NCBI GenBank assembly: GCA_029976005.1
Contig: JARKOQ010000208.1
Location: forward strand, 62,001-126,000
Direction: 5' to 3'
DNA length: 64,000 nucleotides
DNA from: Aggregatilineales bacterium
GTDB lineage: Bacteria > Chloroflexota > Anaerolineae > Aggregatilineales > Ch27
The number at the start of each line of letters is the position of its first letter. Within the stretch, counting starts at the first letter, position 1. The notes below the pieces were generated by a model. It saw only the letters and a list, made by a program, of their open reading frames with translations. It was not told the origin of the DNA and did no database searches. Of the stretch, positions 23,478 through 34,636 are shown one piece after another. The position numbers and the translations under genes are program-made.

Positions 23478-24395
23478 CTACGCTTCCTTGCGGGCTTCGA
23501 TGCCCACCCAATCGCCCATCGTGCGGCGGCGCACCGGGATCAGGCCGGTGGCGCGCAGGGCGGCTTCCACGTCGTCGGCCTGCTCGTGGATCAGGCCGCT
23601 GAAGATCGCCACGCCGCCCGGCTCGACCAGGCGGCCCAGGCCTTGCTCGCACATCGGGATGATCGTCTTGGCCAGGATGTTGACCAGGATCAGCCCGAAG
23701 GTCCGGCCAGAGGCCAGCAGCGCTTCCAGGCTGCCCTGCTCGGCGGTCAGGTGGTCGGAGACGGCGTTCAGCCCCGCGTTGCGCAGGGTGGCGTCCACGG
23801 CAAGCTGGTCGATGTCCAGCGCCCAGAGATGCTCGGCGCCCAGTTTGGCGGCGGCGATCGCCAGGATGCCGGAGCCGCAGCCGAGGTCCAGCCCGTGGGC
23901 GGGCAGGGGGCGGGGCAGGTCTTCCAGGGCGATCAGGCAGAGCTGGGTGCTGGGATGGGTGCCCGTCCCGAAGGCCGTGCCCGGATCGAGAATGATCTCC
24001 AGGTCGCCCGGCCTGGCTTCGGAGGCGCACCACTCCGGCCGGACGCAAATCTGGCGGCCGATGCGCACCGGCTTGTAGTGCACCTTCCAGGCTTCGGCCC
24101 AGTCCTGCTCCTGGACGATTGCATAGGTCGGCTGACGCGGCACGATCGGGTAGATCATCGCCAGATGGTTGAGGCCGTCTTCCAGGCGGCGCTTGAGTTC
24201 GGCGGCCTGGGCGTCTTCGGGCAGGTAGGCCCGCACGATCATGTCGGTCGGGGCGGGCAGGTCGTCTTCCCAGGCGTCGGCCACGATGCCCAACTGCTCG
24301 ATGGCGACGCCCTGGTAGCCGTACTGCTGGAGCAGGTCGGCGATGGCTTCGACGGCCTCGCCGTCGGCATGGAGTGACACTTCGATCCAGTTCAT
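23478..24395 (-). CDS. prmA: Ribosomal protein L11 methyltransferase
   Basis: PrmA trimethylates ribosomal protein L11. The ATG at 24395 (MNWIEVSLHADGEAVEA) fits the family's start and gives 305 residues, close to the usual 290-310. An N-terminal substrate-recognition domain (1-115) and linker precede the SAM-binding Rossmann domain. Visible motifs are DPGTAFGTGTHPSTQLCL, LDLGCGSGILAIAAAKLGA, ALDIDQLAV and the NPPF-like catalytic region LILVNILAKTIIP. It is the last gene of the hrcA-grpE-dnaK-dnaJ operon, the same neighbourhood known in Bacillus, which supports the call. It is 16 bases downstream of the small protein gene. Confidence 0.95.
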   Translation of the reverse strand: MNWIEVSLHADGEAVEAIADLLQQYGYQGVAIEQLGIVADAWEDDLPAPTDMIVRAYLPEDAQAAELKRRLEDGLNHLAMIYPIVPRQPTYAIVQEQDWAEAWKVHYKPVRIGRQICVRPEWCASEARPGDLEIILDPGTAFGTGTHPSTQLCLIALEDLPRPLPAHGLDLGCGSGILAIAAAKLGAEHLWALDIDQLAVDATLRNAGLNAVSDHLTAEQGSLEALLASGRTFGLILVNILAKTIIPMCEQGLGRLVEPGGVAIFSGLIHEQADDVEAALRATGLIPVRRRTMGDWVGIEARKEA

Positions 24396-24411
24396 GCGGG
24401 CATGGAATCCT

Positions 24412-24801
24412 TTAGCGGGCTGCTTCCTGGTAGCTGATGCTCTTGATGTTGGCGAACGGGACGCAATCAATGTTGGAGGTACGGCTGAATGCGCGCGACA
24501 GGCAGAAGTAATCCTGCCCGATACGGCTGATCTGGAGGGAGTTCAGATTCTGGCCCAGTGTGACGGTGCCTCCGATCCCCGACAGGGATTGGTTGAAGTT
24601 GATGGTGAACACGAAACTGGACGAGGTCGCGCCGGTCTGCTGCGTGGTCACCCGATCCCATAGCTCGGTCAGGAACTGGCCGGTTGAATCCGGGTTGTTC
24701 TGCGCGACTGCCGCGGGACGTGTAGTCAGGACAAACACCACGAGCAATGCCAGAACAAACAACGTGCTGAATAGCCAGACCGATCGCTTGCTCATCATCA
24801 T
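24412..24801 (-). CDS. Small membrane-anchored or secreted protein in the dnaK operon
   Basis: ATG 24801 follows GGAAAGAAG and gives 129 residues. Positions about 6-33 are a hydrophobic signal/anchor (VWLFSTLFVLALLVVFVLTT) with a possible cut after VAQ. The remaining 90 residues are Ser/Thr/Asn-rich and beta-like, with two Cys (YFCLSRAFS, NIDCVPF) that could form a disulfide outside the membrane. The last part (VPFANIKSISYQEAA) resembles no family I know. It lies 24 bases after dnaJ and 16 before prmA, so it is transcribed with the heat-shock operon. Function is unknown. Confidence 0.75.
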   Translation of the reverse strand: MMMSKRSVWLFSTLFVLALLVVFVLTTRPAAVAQNNPDSTGQFLTELWDRVTTQQTGATSSSFVFTINFNQSLSGIGGTVTLGQNLNSLQISRIGQDYFCLSRAFSRTSNIDCVPFANIKSISYQEAAR

Positions 24802-24825
24802 CTTCTTTCCGGCGCCTGAGCGCAC

Positions 24826-26031
<1,206 letters not shown>

Positions 26032-26045
26032 CTAGACGACAAATC

Positions 26046-26075
26046 GCACCCGTCCGTCCGAGGGCGGACGGGTGC
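26046..26075 (-). terminator. Hairpin between dnaK and dnaJ
   Basis: GCACCCGTCCG (26046-26056) and CGGACGGGTGC (26065-26075) form a perfect 11-bp stem. No T-run follows in the leftward direction (GATTTGTC), so it may be a partial terminator or an mRNA-stability element that lowers dnaJ relative to dnaK. Confidence 0.6.
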
Positions 26076-26109
26076 GCAGGGAGTCAACCAGTTGTCATTC
26101 GGCGGCGGA

Positions 26110-28008
<1,899 letters not shown>

Positions 28009-28074
28009 AGTCCGTCTCCTGAAGTGTCAGATCTGAGATGATAGCCGATGTCCAATGGCCCGTCGCCGGGCGGA

Positions 28075-28620
28075 TTACTGCGCCACCCGAACCAGTGCCG
28101 GCCGCACGACGCGATCGCCGTACACGTAGCCCTTCTGCAGGACGACCGTGACGTGGCCGCTTTCCGTTTCCGTGCCGGCGTCGACCCCGATGGCCTCGTG
28201 CAGATTGGGATCGAAGGCCTCGCCGAGCGGGTCGATCTCGCGCATGCCGTAGGTTTCGAAAATGGTGTTGAACTTTTGACCGACCAGGGCGATTCCCTGT
28301 GCCCAGGCGTGATCCTGCAGATCTTGCGGCAGGTTGTCCAGGGCCCGGTTGAAGTCATCCATGGCCGGGAGGAGCTTCTTGAGGACGTCGATGTAGGCAG
28401 ACTGCCCGTGATCCTCGCGCTCCCGTTCGACGCGCTTCTTGAAATTGATGAACTCGGCTCGCGCGCGCTGCCATCCGTCCAGGTATTCCGCGGCCTGGGC
28501 GCGTGCCTTGTCCAGCTCGGCCTGAAGCTGTTCCAGCGTCAGACCTTCCGGCATCTCGCCGGGCGCAGCCGTATCAAGCGCGTCGGCGGGTGGGTTTGGC
28601 TGGTTTACGTTGTCATTCAC
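28075..28620 (-). CDS. grpE: Nucleotide exchange factor GrpE
   Basis: GrpE releases ADP from DnaK. The 181-residue frame begins at a GTG (28620) behind CCGGAGAATC. An acidic, Pro-rich N-terminus leads to a long helix (LTLEQLQAELDKARAQAAEYLDGWQRARAEF, about 27-57, then NFKKRVERER) for dimerisation. The C-terminal beta domain has DPLGEAFDPNLHEAIGV and ends in VLQKGYVYGDRVVRPALVRVAQ, the GrpE signature. It is followed by dnaK after 66 bases. Confidence 0.95.
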   Translation of the reverse strand: MNDNVNQPNPPADALDTAAPGEMPEGLTLEQLQAELDKARAQAAEYLDGWQRARAEFINFKKRVEREREDHGQSAYIDVLKKLLPAMDDFNRALDNLPQDLQDHAWAQGIALVGQKFNTIFETYGMREIDPLGEAFDPNLHEAIGVDAGTETESGHVTVVLQKGYVYGDRVVRPALVRVAQ

Positions 28621-28747
28621 GACGATTCTCCGGTGGACACAAGCTTTTCCATCCCTATGCTGAGGGCAGTGTAACGCATCTCTAATAGAATTCCGTTAGC
28701 AAAGCATCAGATTCGTGCAAGCGTTTCCAGGCTCCGTTTGGGTCCGA

Positions 28748-29800
28748 TCAGGGAGCCGGGTCGCCGGGTTCCTCGCCGTAGATGCCGACGATCAGACTGG
28801 TCATCAGGTCCGACATGAAACGGACGGCGCTGATGGCCCGCCCGTAGCGCATCCGGGTTGGTCCCAGGACGCCCAGCATGCCGGTGGCCTGACCGGCCAC
28901 CCCATAACGTCCCAGGATGATGCTCAACAGGCTGATGCTGTCCCAGCGGCCTTCGCCGGCGATCACGACCCGGACGTCGCCCACGCTGGGGTTGGCCTCG
29001 TCGATCAGGGTTTCCAGGATCGACTGCTCCTCCAGCACACGCAGGGCCTGTTCCGCGCCCTCGCTCTGATCGAAACGGGTCAGGATTTCGGCGAGGCCAT
29101 CGCGGTAGACCTGATGGGGACGGTCGGCTTCCTCGATGAGCGCGATCACCAGGTCCATGACTTCGCGCTCCATGGTGGAGAGGCCCTTGAGCCGGTCGCG
29201 AAGCTGCTGGACGTGCAGGCCGAGGCTGAGCGTGGTCAGCCGCGCGGCGATGGCGCTGAGCTGTTCCTGGCTGACCGGCTCGTTCAGCATCAGCATGCGC
29301 TGGCGAACGTCGCCGTTGTGCAGCACCAGCACCATCAGTACCAGGCGGCCCTGGGTGGCGATCAGTTCCAGGTGCTTGAAGCGATTGACCTGGCTGTAGG
29401 GCGCGGTCACGAGTGAGGCGCCCTGAGCCGTGCGAGCCAGCACGGCGGCGGAAAGCCGCATCCACTGCTCGATGTCGAGCGGGGACTGGTGGAACTGGTG
29501 GGTGATCATGCGCCGCTCGTCCAGGCTGATCTGGCCGTTGCCGGCCAGGCGTTGGACAAAGTAGCGGTACCCGGCCTCGGTCGGAACCCGCCCGGCGGAA
29601 GTGTGCGGCGACCCGAGTAGCCCGGCTGCTTCCAGCGCGGACATCTCGTTGCGGATCGTGGCCGAGCTGACTCCCAGCGCATCCATCAGCGACTTGGAGC
29701 TGACCGGATGCCCGCTGTGGATATACTGCTGGACGATCAGTTCCAGGGTTTTTTCCTGGCGCTCCGTAAGGTCAGGTGAGTTGGCCGCGTCAGTAGTCAT
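28748..29800 (-). CDS. hrcA: Heat-inducible transcription repressor HrcA
   Basis: HrcA binds the CIRCE operator and represses class I heat-shock genes. The 350-residue protein has an N-terminal winged helix (LTERQEKTLELIVQQYIHSG...VSSATIRNEMSALEAAGLL, HTSAGRVPTEAGYRYFV), a GAF-like middle part and a C-terminal HrcA region (GVLGPTRMRYGRAISAVRFMSDLM). It starts at ATG 29800, 22 bases downstream of a near-perfect CIRCE, so it controls its own operon. A 127-base gap separates it from grpE. Confidence 0.97.
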   Translation of the reverse strand: MTTDAANSPDLTERQEKTLELIVQQYIHSGHPVSSKSLMDALGVSSATIRNEMSALEAAGLLGSPHTSAGRVPTEAGYRYFVQRLAGNGQISLDERRMITHQFHQSPLDIEQWMRLSAAVLARTAQGASLVTAPYSQVNRFKHLELIATQGRLVLMVLVLHNGDVRQRMLMLNEPVSQEQLSAIAARLTTLSLGLHVQQLRDRLKGLSTMEREVMDLVIALIEEADRPHQVYRDGLAEILTRFDQSEGAEQALRVLEEQSILETLIDEANPSVGDVRVVIAGEGRWDSISLLSIILGRYGVAGQATGMLGVLGPTRMRYGRAISAVRFMSDLMTSLIVGIYGEEPGDPAP

Positions 29801-29822
29801 GATCCAGCCTCGGCGAATGGAT

Positions 29823-29849
29823 TTTTAGCACTCTTGTGGTGAGAGTGCT
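29823..29849 (-). promoter_or_regulatory. CIRCE operator of the heat-shock operon
   Basis: TTAGCACTC-N9-GAGTGCTAT matches the CIRCE consensus TTAGCACTC-N9-GAGTGCTAA with one change at the last base. It lies immediately upstream of hrcA. On the leftward strand, TTGAAT/TTGATA just upstream of the operator and TAAAAAT at its far edge could be the -35 and -10, so HrcA binding would block the promoter. Confidence 0.95.
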
Positions 29850-30179
29850 ATCAATTCAAAACACCATGATACCATGCGCGAATTGGCGCGTCAAAAGGGA
29901 CGCGCCCCTTTTTGCGGGGCAATCGTATCGGGCCGAAAAAGTCCTCTCGCCACGGAGGGCACGGAGAACGTGGAGAGAGAACAGGTTCACGCGCTTTTGA
30001 TTCGCAGCCTTGGCGGTTCCATTTGTTTTTGAGACGGCCCTGGGCCTTTTCGGGTGGATGCGAGGCCTGCGCGAGGTGTTACAATAGCCGGCGTTGCGTT
30101 GAAGATGTGCCAGTGCAATTGTCCGGGCTGGATGTGAAGCCGGATCGTTCGTGGAAGCGACCAAGAGGGAGTGTGCGTA
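29850..30179. repeat. 330-base gap with a degenerate inverted repeat and the thioredoxin promoter
   Basis: CTCGCCACGGAGGGCACGGAG (about 29945-29965) and the later GCAGCCTTGGCGGTTC (30004-30019) resemble degenerate arms of the CCGCAGAG-type elements at 5514 and 46868. Nearer to the thioredoxin gene, TGT-TACAAT (30077-30085) is a good extended -10. No gene is seen. Confidence 0.45.
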
Positions 30180-30515
30180 ATGACTGAGTCTGTGGCTGCA
30201 TTCGATGTCACCGAGGCGACTTTCAAACAGGACGTGCTCGAGTCGGAACTGCCTGTCCTGATCGATTTCTGGGCGGAATGGTGCGTCCCCTGCAAGATGA
30301 TCGAGCCGCACGTGCTGGCCCTGGCGAGCGAATTCGCGGGCAAGATGCGGGTCGGACGCGTGGATGCGGATGCCAATCCCAACGTCATGATGGAGTACGG
30401 CATCATGGGCATCCCGACCCTAATCCTGTTCAAGGGCGGGCAGCCCGTGGAGCGCCTGACGGGCTATATGCCCAAGGAACGGATCGCGAGCAAGCTGGAA
30501 GCGCACCTCGGCTAG
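30180..30515 (+). CDS. trxA: Thioredoxin
   Basis: This 111-residue cytoplasmic thiol-disulfide reductase has the thioredoxin fold with active site WCVPC (34-38) in IDFWAEWCVPCK. It also has the cis-Pro motif MGIPTLILF (about 78-86) and the conserved late Gly-rich turn. The usual Gly between the cysteines is Val, which may shift redox potential. ATG 30180 follows AGAGGGAG; an upstream GTG three codons earlier is less likely. It has its own promoter and terminator and is a single-gene unit. Confidence 0.95.
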   Translation: MTESVAAFDVTEATFKQDVLESELPVLIDFWAEWCVPCKMIEPHVLALASEFAGKMRVGRVDADANPNVMMEYGIMGIPTLILFKGGQPVERLTGYMPKERIASKLEAHLG

Positions 30516-30541
30516 AGCTGCTCAGGCCGCCGGGCGATCAA

Positions 30542-30579
30542 GGGTGTATCGGATGAATTTATCCCGATACACCCTTTTT
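30542..30579 (+). terminator. Intrinsic terminator of the thioredoxin gene
   Basis: GGGTGTATCGG (30542-30552) pairs with CCGATACACCC (30564-30574), followed by TTTTT. Confidence 0.93.
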
Positions 30580-30643
30580 GTCTTTGGCGAGACATATGAC
30601 ATCCCTTAGATGAAATGGACTAGTGTTTTTTCCTCGATTTCTG

Positions 30644-30691
30644 TACACTGAGGTTGTCAGGCATCACCCCAGAATCATGCTCGATGCCTGA
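30644..30691 (+). promoter_or_regulatory. Possible -10 and inverted repeat ahead of the BMP transporter operon
   Basis: A TACACT hexamer (30644-30649) is followed by an inverted repeat, TCAGGCATC (30657-30665) and GATGCCTGA (30683-30691), a perfect 9-bp pair with a 17-base centre. The repeat starts at about the predicted +1, so it could be a repressor operator or a leader hairpin. The -35 is poor. Confidence 0.4.
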
Positions 30692-30736
30692 TTGCCCTCG
30701 TGTCACAGTGGTTGGAGGAGAGGAGAAAAATACTCC

Positions 30737-31969
30737 ATGACTCGTAGGTCTTTGGTGATTCTTGTCCTTCTGGTTGCGATGCTGGTTACGGCCTCCGGTA
30801 GTTTCGCTCAGGGTGGCGAGGAATTCGTGTTTGGCATGATCCTCGTCGGACCCCACAACGACCACGGTTGGAGTGAGGCTCATTACACCGCCGGGCAGTA
30901 CGTGGAGGAGATGATCCCCGGCGCGCGGATGGTGTACCTGGAGAGCCTGAACGCGGCGGACCGCCCTGAAACGACCCTGGAACAGGTCGTGGAAGACATG
31001 GTCAGCCTGGAAGGCGCCAAACTGATCCTCACCACATCTGACGAGTTCGAAGAAGATACCCTGGCCGTCGCGGCCAAGTATCCGGATGTCACCTTCATCA
31101 ATGTGTCTGGTGATGACGCCCTGACCGGCGATGCGCCCTCGAACCTGGGCAATGTCATGGGCGCGATGGAGTGGGGCAAGGAAATCGCGGGCTGCGCGGC
31201 TGCCCTGGCGACCGAGACCGGCAGCATCGGCTACCTTGGGCCGCTAATCAATGCGGAGACCCGCCGCCTGGCCTCCAGCGTGTATCTGGGCGCGCGCTAC
31301 TGCTACGAGAACTATCGTGGCATGGACCCCGCCGACCTGACCTTTACCGTGACCTGGATCGGCTTCTGGTTCAACATCCCCGGCGTGACGCTCGACCCGA
31401 CCGAGCAGAGCAACCTGTTCTTCGACCAGGGCGCGGATGTGGTCATCAGCGGCATCGACACGACCGAAGCGGTGGTCGTGGCCGGCGAGCGCGCGGCCCG
31501 GGGCCAGGCAGTCTGGGCGATCCCGTATGACTATGCGGGCGCCTGCGCCGAAGCGCCCGAAGTCTGCCTGGGCGTCCCGTACTTCAACTGGGGCCCCTCC
31601 TACGTCCAGATCGTCCAGTCCGTTATGGACGGCACCTGGGAACAGGGGTGGGCGTGGACGGCCCCCTATTGGGAAGACCTGACCGACAACAGCAAGACTC
31701 CGGTGGGCTGGGTCAACGGCGAGGCGCTGAGCCCAGAACAGGCCGCGCAGCTTGACGAGTTCATCGCCATGCTGGCCGAATCGGGCACGGGCGACATCAC
31801 CGCCGATAACATCGACGATGAGGGCCTGAGCCTGGGGCTGTGGGTCGGCCCGCTGAACCTCCAGGACGGCACTCCCCTGGCGGCCGAGGGCGAGATCGTC
31901 CCGCCGCGCAGCGTGTGGTACCTGGAACAGCTTCTGGAAGGCATGACCGGCGACAGCTCGGCTCAGTAG
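30737..31969 (+). CDS. BMP family ABC transporter substrate-binding protein
   Basis: ATG 30737 follows AGGAG; 410 residues. A signal peptide (LVILVLLVAMLVTASGSFA) lacks a lipobox Cys, unlike many Gram-positive BMP proteins. The mature part has the Med/BasM-like periplasmic-binding fold with FVFGMILVGPHNDHGWSEAHY near the start, FINVSG in the middle, and GADVVISGIDTTEAV. This family binds nucleosides or related purine compounds. It heads a four-gene importer: this protein, a dual ATPase and two permeases. A terminator follows the gene, so this binding protein is probably made in excess over the membrane parts. Confidence 0.9.
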   Translation: MTRRSLVILVLLVAMLVTASGSFAQGGEEFVFGMILVGPHNDHGWSEAHYTAGQYVEEMIPGARMVYLESLNAADRPETTLEQVVEDMVSLEGAKLILTTSDEFEEDTLAVAAKYPDVTFINVSGDDALTGDAPSNLGNVMGAMEWGKEIAGCAAALATETGSIGYLGPLINAETRRLASSVYLGARYCYENYRGMDPADLTFTVTWIGFWFNIPGVTLDPTEQSNLFFDQGADVVISGIDTTEAVVVAGERAARGQAVWAIPYDYAGACAEAPEVCLGVPYFNWGPSYVQIVQSVMDGTWEQGWAWTAPYWEDLTDNSKTPVGWVNGEALSPEQAAQLDEFIAMLAESGTGDITADNIDDEGLSLGLWVGPLNLQDGTPLAAEGEIVPPRSVWYLEQLLEGMTGDSSAQ

Positions 31970-31989
31970 TCAAACTGGTATCGAGAATA

Positions 31990-32020
31990 GGGCGACCACC
32001 CGCGGGTGGTCGCCCTTTTT
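31990..32020 (+). terminator. Intrinsic terminator inside the BMP operon
   Basis: GGGCGACCACCC (31990-32001) and GGGTGGTCGCCC (32004-32015) form a 12-bp perfect complement with two bases between the arms, followed by TTTTT. In practice the inner pairs open to form the loop. It separates the binding-protein gene from the ATPase gene and probably lets only part of transcription through. Confidence 0.9.
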
Positions 32021-32048
32021 CCTCCGATCATCGGCTGTAGGAGTCCGC

Positions 32049-33533
32049 ATGAGCGTTGAAGTCCGCAATATCCACAAGCGCTTCGGCCCCGTTCACGCCA
32101 ACAACGCCATTTCCCTGCATTTCGAAGACGGACGAATTTACGGCATCCTCGGCGAGAATGGGGCGGGCAAGTCCACCCTGATGAAGATTCTGTCCGGGTT
32201 CTATCTGGCCGACAGTGGCCAGATTCTCGTGGACGGGCGCGCGGTCAGCGTGGCCTCGCCCGAGGGCGCGATCCGGGCCGGGATTGGCATGTTGCAGCAG
32301 GACCCGCTGGACGTGGGGCCGTTCACGGTGCTGGAGAACTTCATCTACGGACAGCCGGGCGCGGTGCGGCCTGATTGGGACGGCGCGCGCGCCCAGTTCG
32401 TCGATCTGGCCGGGCGGTTGGGATTCACGATCAGCCCGAACACGCTGATCGAGGACCTCAGCATCGCCCAGCGCCAGCAGTTGGAGATCATCCGCCTGCT
32501 GGCCTTCGGCGTGCGCCTCCTGATCCTGGACGAGCCGACGACCGGCATTTCCGCCGAGCAGAAGACGATTCTGTTCGAGGCGCTCAAGCGTCTGGCCCGC
32601 GAGGATGGCCTGACCGTGCTGTTCGTCTCCCATAAGCTGGAAGACGTCCTGGAATTGTGCGACGAGGTGGCCGTGCTGCGCCTGGGCAGGCTGGTCGGCC
32701 AGGCGCACCTGCCGGTGACGACTAACGCTCTGGTGGCGATGATGTTCGGCCAGGAGCTGGCACCCGCCTCGCGCTCCGACGTGGTGTTGGGAGACTCAAT
32801 GTTGGAAGTGCGCGAGCTGTCCCTGACCAGCGAGCGGGTGACGATCCAGGGCTGCAACCTCAGTGTGCGGGCCGGCGAAGTCATTGGTCTGGCGGGGCTG
32901 GATGGCAGCGGGCAGGAATTGCTGACGCGGGCGATTGTCGGGCTGCGGCGGCCAGCGGCGGGGCAGGTGTGCGTGGGCGGCCAGGACCTGACCGGCAAGC
33001 ACTACCGCGAATACCTGGCGGCGCGAGTCTGTTTTGGGGCGGCGGGCCGGCTGGAAGAGGGATTGGTCAGCGGGCTGACCCTGACGGAGCACTTTGCCCT
33101 GGTGGACCCGGAGCAAGGGGCCTGGATCGATTGGGAGCGCGCCCGGCGGATCGCAAGCGAGCAGATCGCGCATTACAATATCTACGGCCGTCCCGAAAGC
33201 CCGATTGAAACGCTCTCCGGCGGCAACCAGCAGCGCGTGCTGATGGCATTGATGGCCGCCGCGCCCCGGCTGTTGGTGCTGGAGCATCCGACCCGCGGCC
33301 TGGATGTCGAATCGTCGCGCTGGATCTGGGAGCAAATCCTGGCCCGGCGCGCGGAGGGGACGGCGGTGGTTTTTACCTCGGCCGACCTGGACGAAATCGT
33401 GACCTACAGCGACCGGATTCTGGTCTTTTATGCCGGGCAGATCAGCGAAGTGCCCGACGCGCGGCGGACCACGGTCGATGAGCTGGGCCATTTGATTGGC
33501 GGCCAACGCCTGACCAAGGAGTCCGTTGCATGA
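32049..33533 (+). CDS. BMP-type ABC importer ATP-binding protein (two ATPase domains)
   Basis: This 494-residue protein has two ABC domains in one chain, as in nucleoside and simple-sugar importers (NupA/RbsA type). Domain 1 has Walker A GENGAGKST (about 36-44), a degenerate signature LSIAQRQQLEI and Walker B LLILDEPTTGIS. Domain 2 (about 255-494) has a non-canonical P-loop region GLAGLDGSGQELLTRAIVG, signature LSGGNQQRVLMALM and LLVLEHPTRGLDVES. The degenerate P-loop in domain 2 is normal for this family. The stop overlaps the next gene by four bases (ATGA). Confidence 0.93.
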   Translation: MSVEVRNIHKRFGPVHANNAISLHFEDGRIYGILGENGAGKSTLMKILSGFYLADSGQILVDGRAVSVASPEGAIRAGIGMLQQDPLDVGPFTVLENFIYGQPGAVRPDWDGARAQFVDLAGRLGFTISPNTLIEDLSIAQRQQLEIIRLLAFGVRLLILDEPTTGISAEQKTILFEALKRLAREDGLTVLFVSHKLEDVLELCDEVAVLRLGRLVGQAHLPVTTNALVAMMFGQELAPASRSDVVLGDSMLEVRELSLTSERVTIQGCNLSVRAGEVIGLAGLDGSGQELLTRAIVGLRRPAAGQVCVGGQDLTGKHYREYLAARVCFGAAGRLEEGLVSGLTLTEHFALVDPEQGAWIDWERARRIASEQIAHYNIYGRPESPIETLSGGNQQRVLMALMAAAPRLLVLEHPTRGLDVESSRWIWEQILARRAEGTAVVFTSADLDEIVTYSDRILVFYAGQISEVPDARRTTVDELGHLIGGQRLTKESVA

Positions 33534-34636
33534 CGCGAGAGTCGATACCTGCCCGGCGCTTGATCGGAATCGGCGTGGCCGTGGGATCGATCGCCGTGGC
33601 CCTTCTGTTGACGGCCCTGCTGATCGTGGCGGTCAACGCTTCACCCCGCGACGTGTTCGACAAAATCTGGGAAGGTGTGGGACTGGCCGGTGGCAGGCTG
33701 GACATGCCGCGCTTTTCCGGCGTGATCAACTTCTGGATCCCGCTGATGCTGGTGTGCACCGGCCTGCTGGTGACCTTCACCGCCGGTCTGTGGAATATCG
33801 GCGTCGAGGGCCAGATGGTGATGGGTGCGATCTTCGCCACCTGGGTCGCGCAGGAAGTGAGCCTGCCGTCCGTGCTGCTCGTCCCGCTGGAGATGGCCGC
33901 GGCCGCGCTGGGCGGGGCGCTATGGGGGCTGCTGGCGGGCGTGCTCAAGACGCGCGGCGGCGTGCACGAGATTTTCGGCGGGGTCGCGCTGAATAACCTG
34001 GCGAACATCTTTGGCATCTACCTGATTTCTGGCCCGTGGGGCAACCAGGGCGGGCAGGCCACGCCGCCGTTTCGCGAGGAAGCGCTGCTGCTGCCCGCCA
34101 GCTCGGAGTTCCGGGTCAGTCTGGTGGCACTGGTCATGGTCGGGGTGGCCTTCGTGGTCGTGGTGATGGCCCTGCGCGGCACGCATTGGGGCCTGGAACT
34201 GAAAGCCCTGGGCAAGAGCGCCCGCTCGGCGCTGCTGCTGGGCGTGCCGACCCAGCGCAATGCCCTGCTGGCGATGGCGATCTGCGGCCTGCTGGCGGGG
34301 ATCGCCGGATCGATCCGGGTGCTGTTCACCTATGGCAACCTGCGCCCGCTGGTCAGCGGCGGGATCGGATTCCTGGGCGTGCTGGTCGTGCTTCTCACGG
34401 GCACGCGGGCGCTGTGGGCGCCCATCGTGGCCTTTTTCTTCGCGGCGATCATGGTCGGCAGTACGCGCCTGAACATCGCGCTGCAACTGGATCAGAGCCT
34501 GGCCGGGGTGGTGCAGGGCATCCTGGTGCTGGTGTTCATCCTGGCCAACGGGATCAGCGCCCGGCTGCGGGCGCGGCGGCAGGCTCCGGCGGCCGAGGCA
34601 GCTTCGATCCCACCCAAGGAGGCGGCGCATGGATGA
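33530..34636 (+). CDS. BMP-type ABC importer permease, subunit 1
   Basis: This 368-residue integral membrane protein of the BPD_transp_2 family has about 9-10 helices. Features are LLVTFTAGLWNIGVEGQMVMGAIFATWVA, the typical EGQ(M) family motif, and GGVHEIFGGVALNNLANIFG. It forms the channel together with the next gene. It starts inside the ATPase stop (ATGA) and overlaps the second permease by eight bases, so the four genes form a tightly coupled unit. Confidence 0.93.
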   Translation: MTRESIPARRLIGIGVAVGSIAVALLLTALLIVAVNASPRDVFDKIWEGVGLAGGRLDMPRFSGVINFWIPLMLVCTGLLVTFTAGLWNIGVEGQMVMGAIFATWVAQEVSLPSVLLVPLEMAAAALGGALWGLLAGVLKTRGGVHEIFGGVALNNLANIFGIYLISGPWGNQGGQATPPFREEALLLPASSEFRVSLVALVMVGVAFVVVVMALRGTHWGLELKALGKSARSALLLGVPTQRNALLAMAICGLLAGIAGSIRVLFTYGNLRPLVSGGIGFLGVLVVLLTGTRALWAPIVAFFFAAIMVGSTRLNIALQLDQSLAGVVQGILVLVFILANGISARLRARRQAPAAEAASIPPKEAAHG

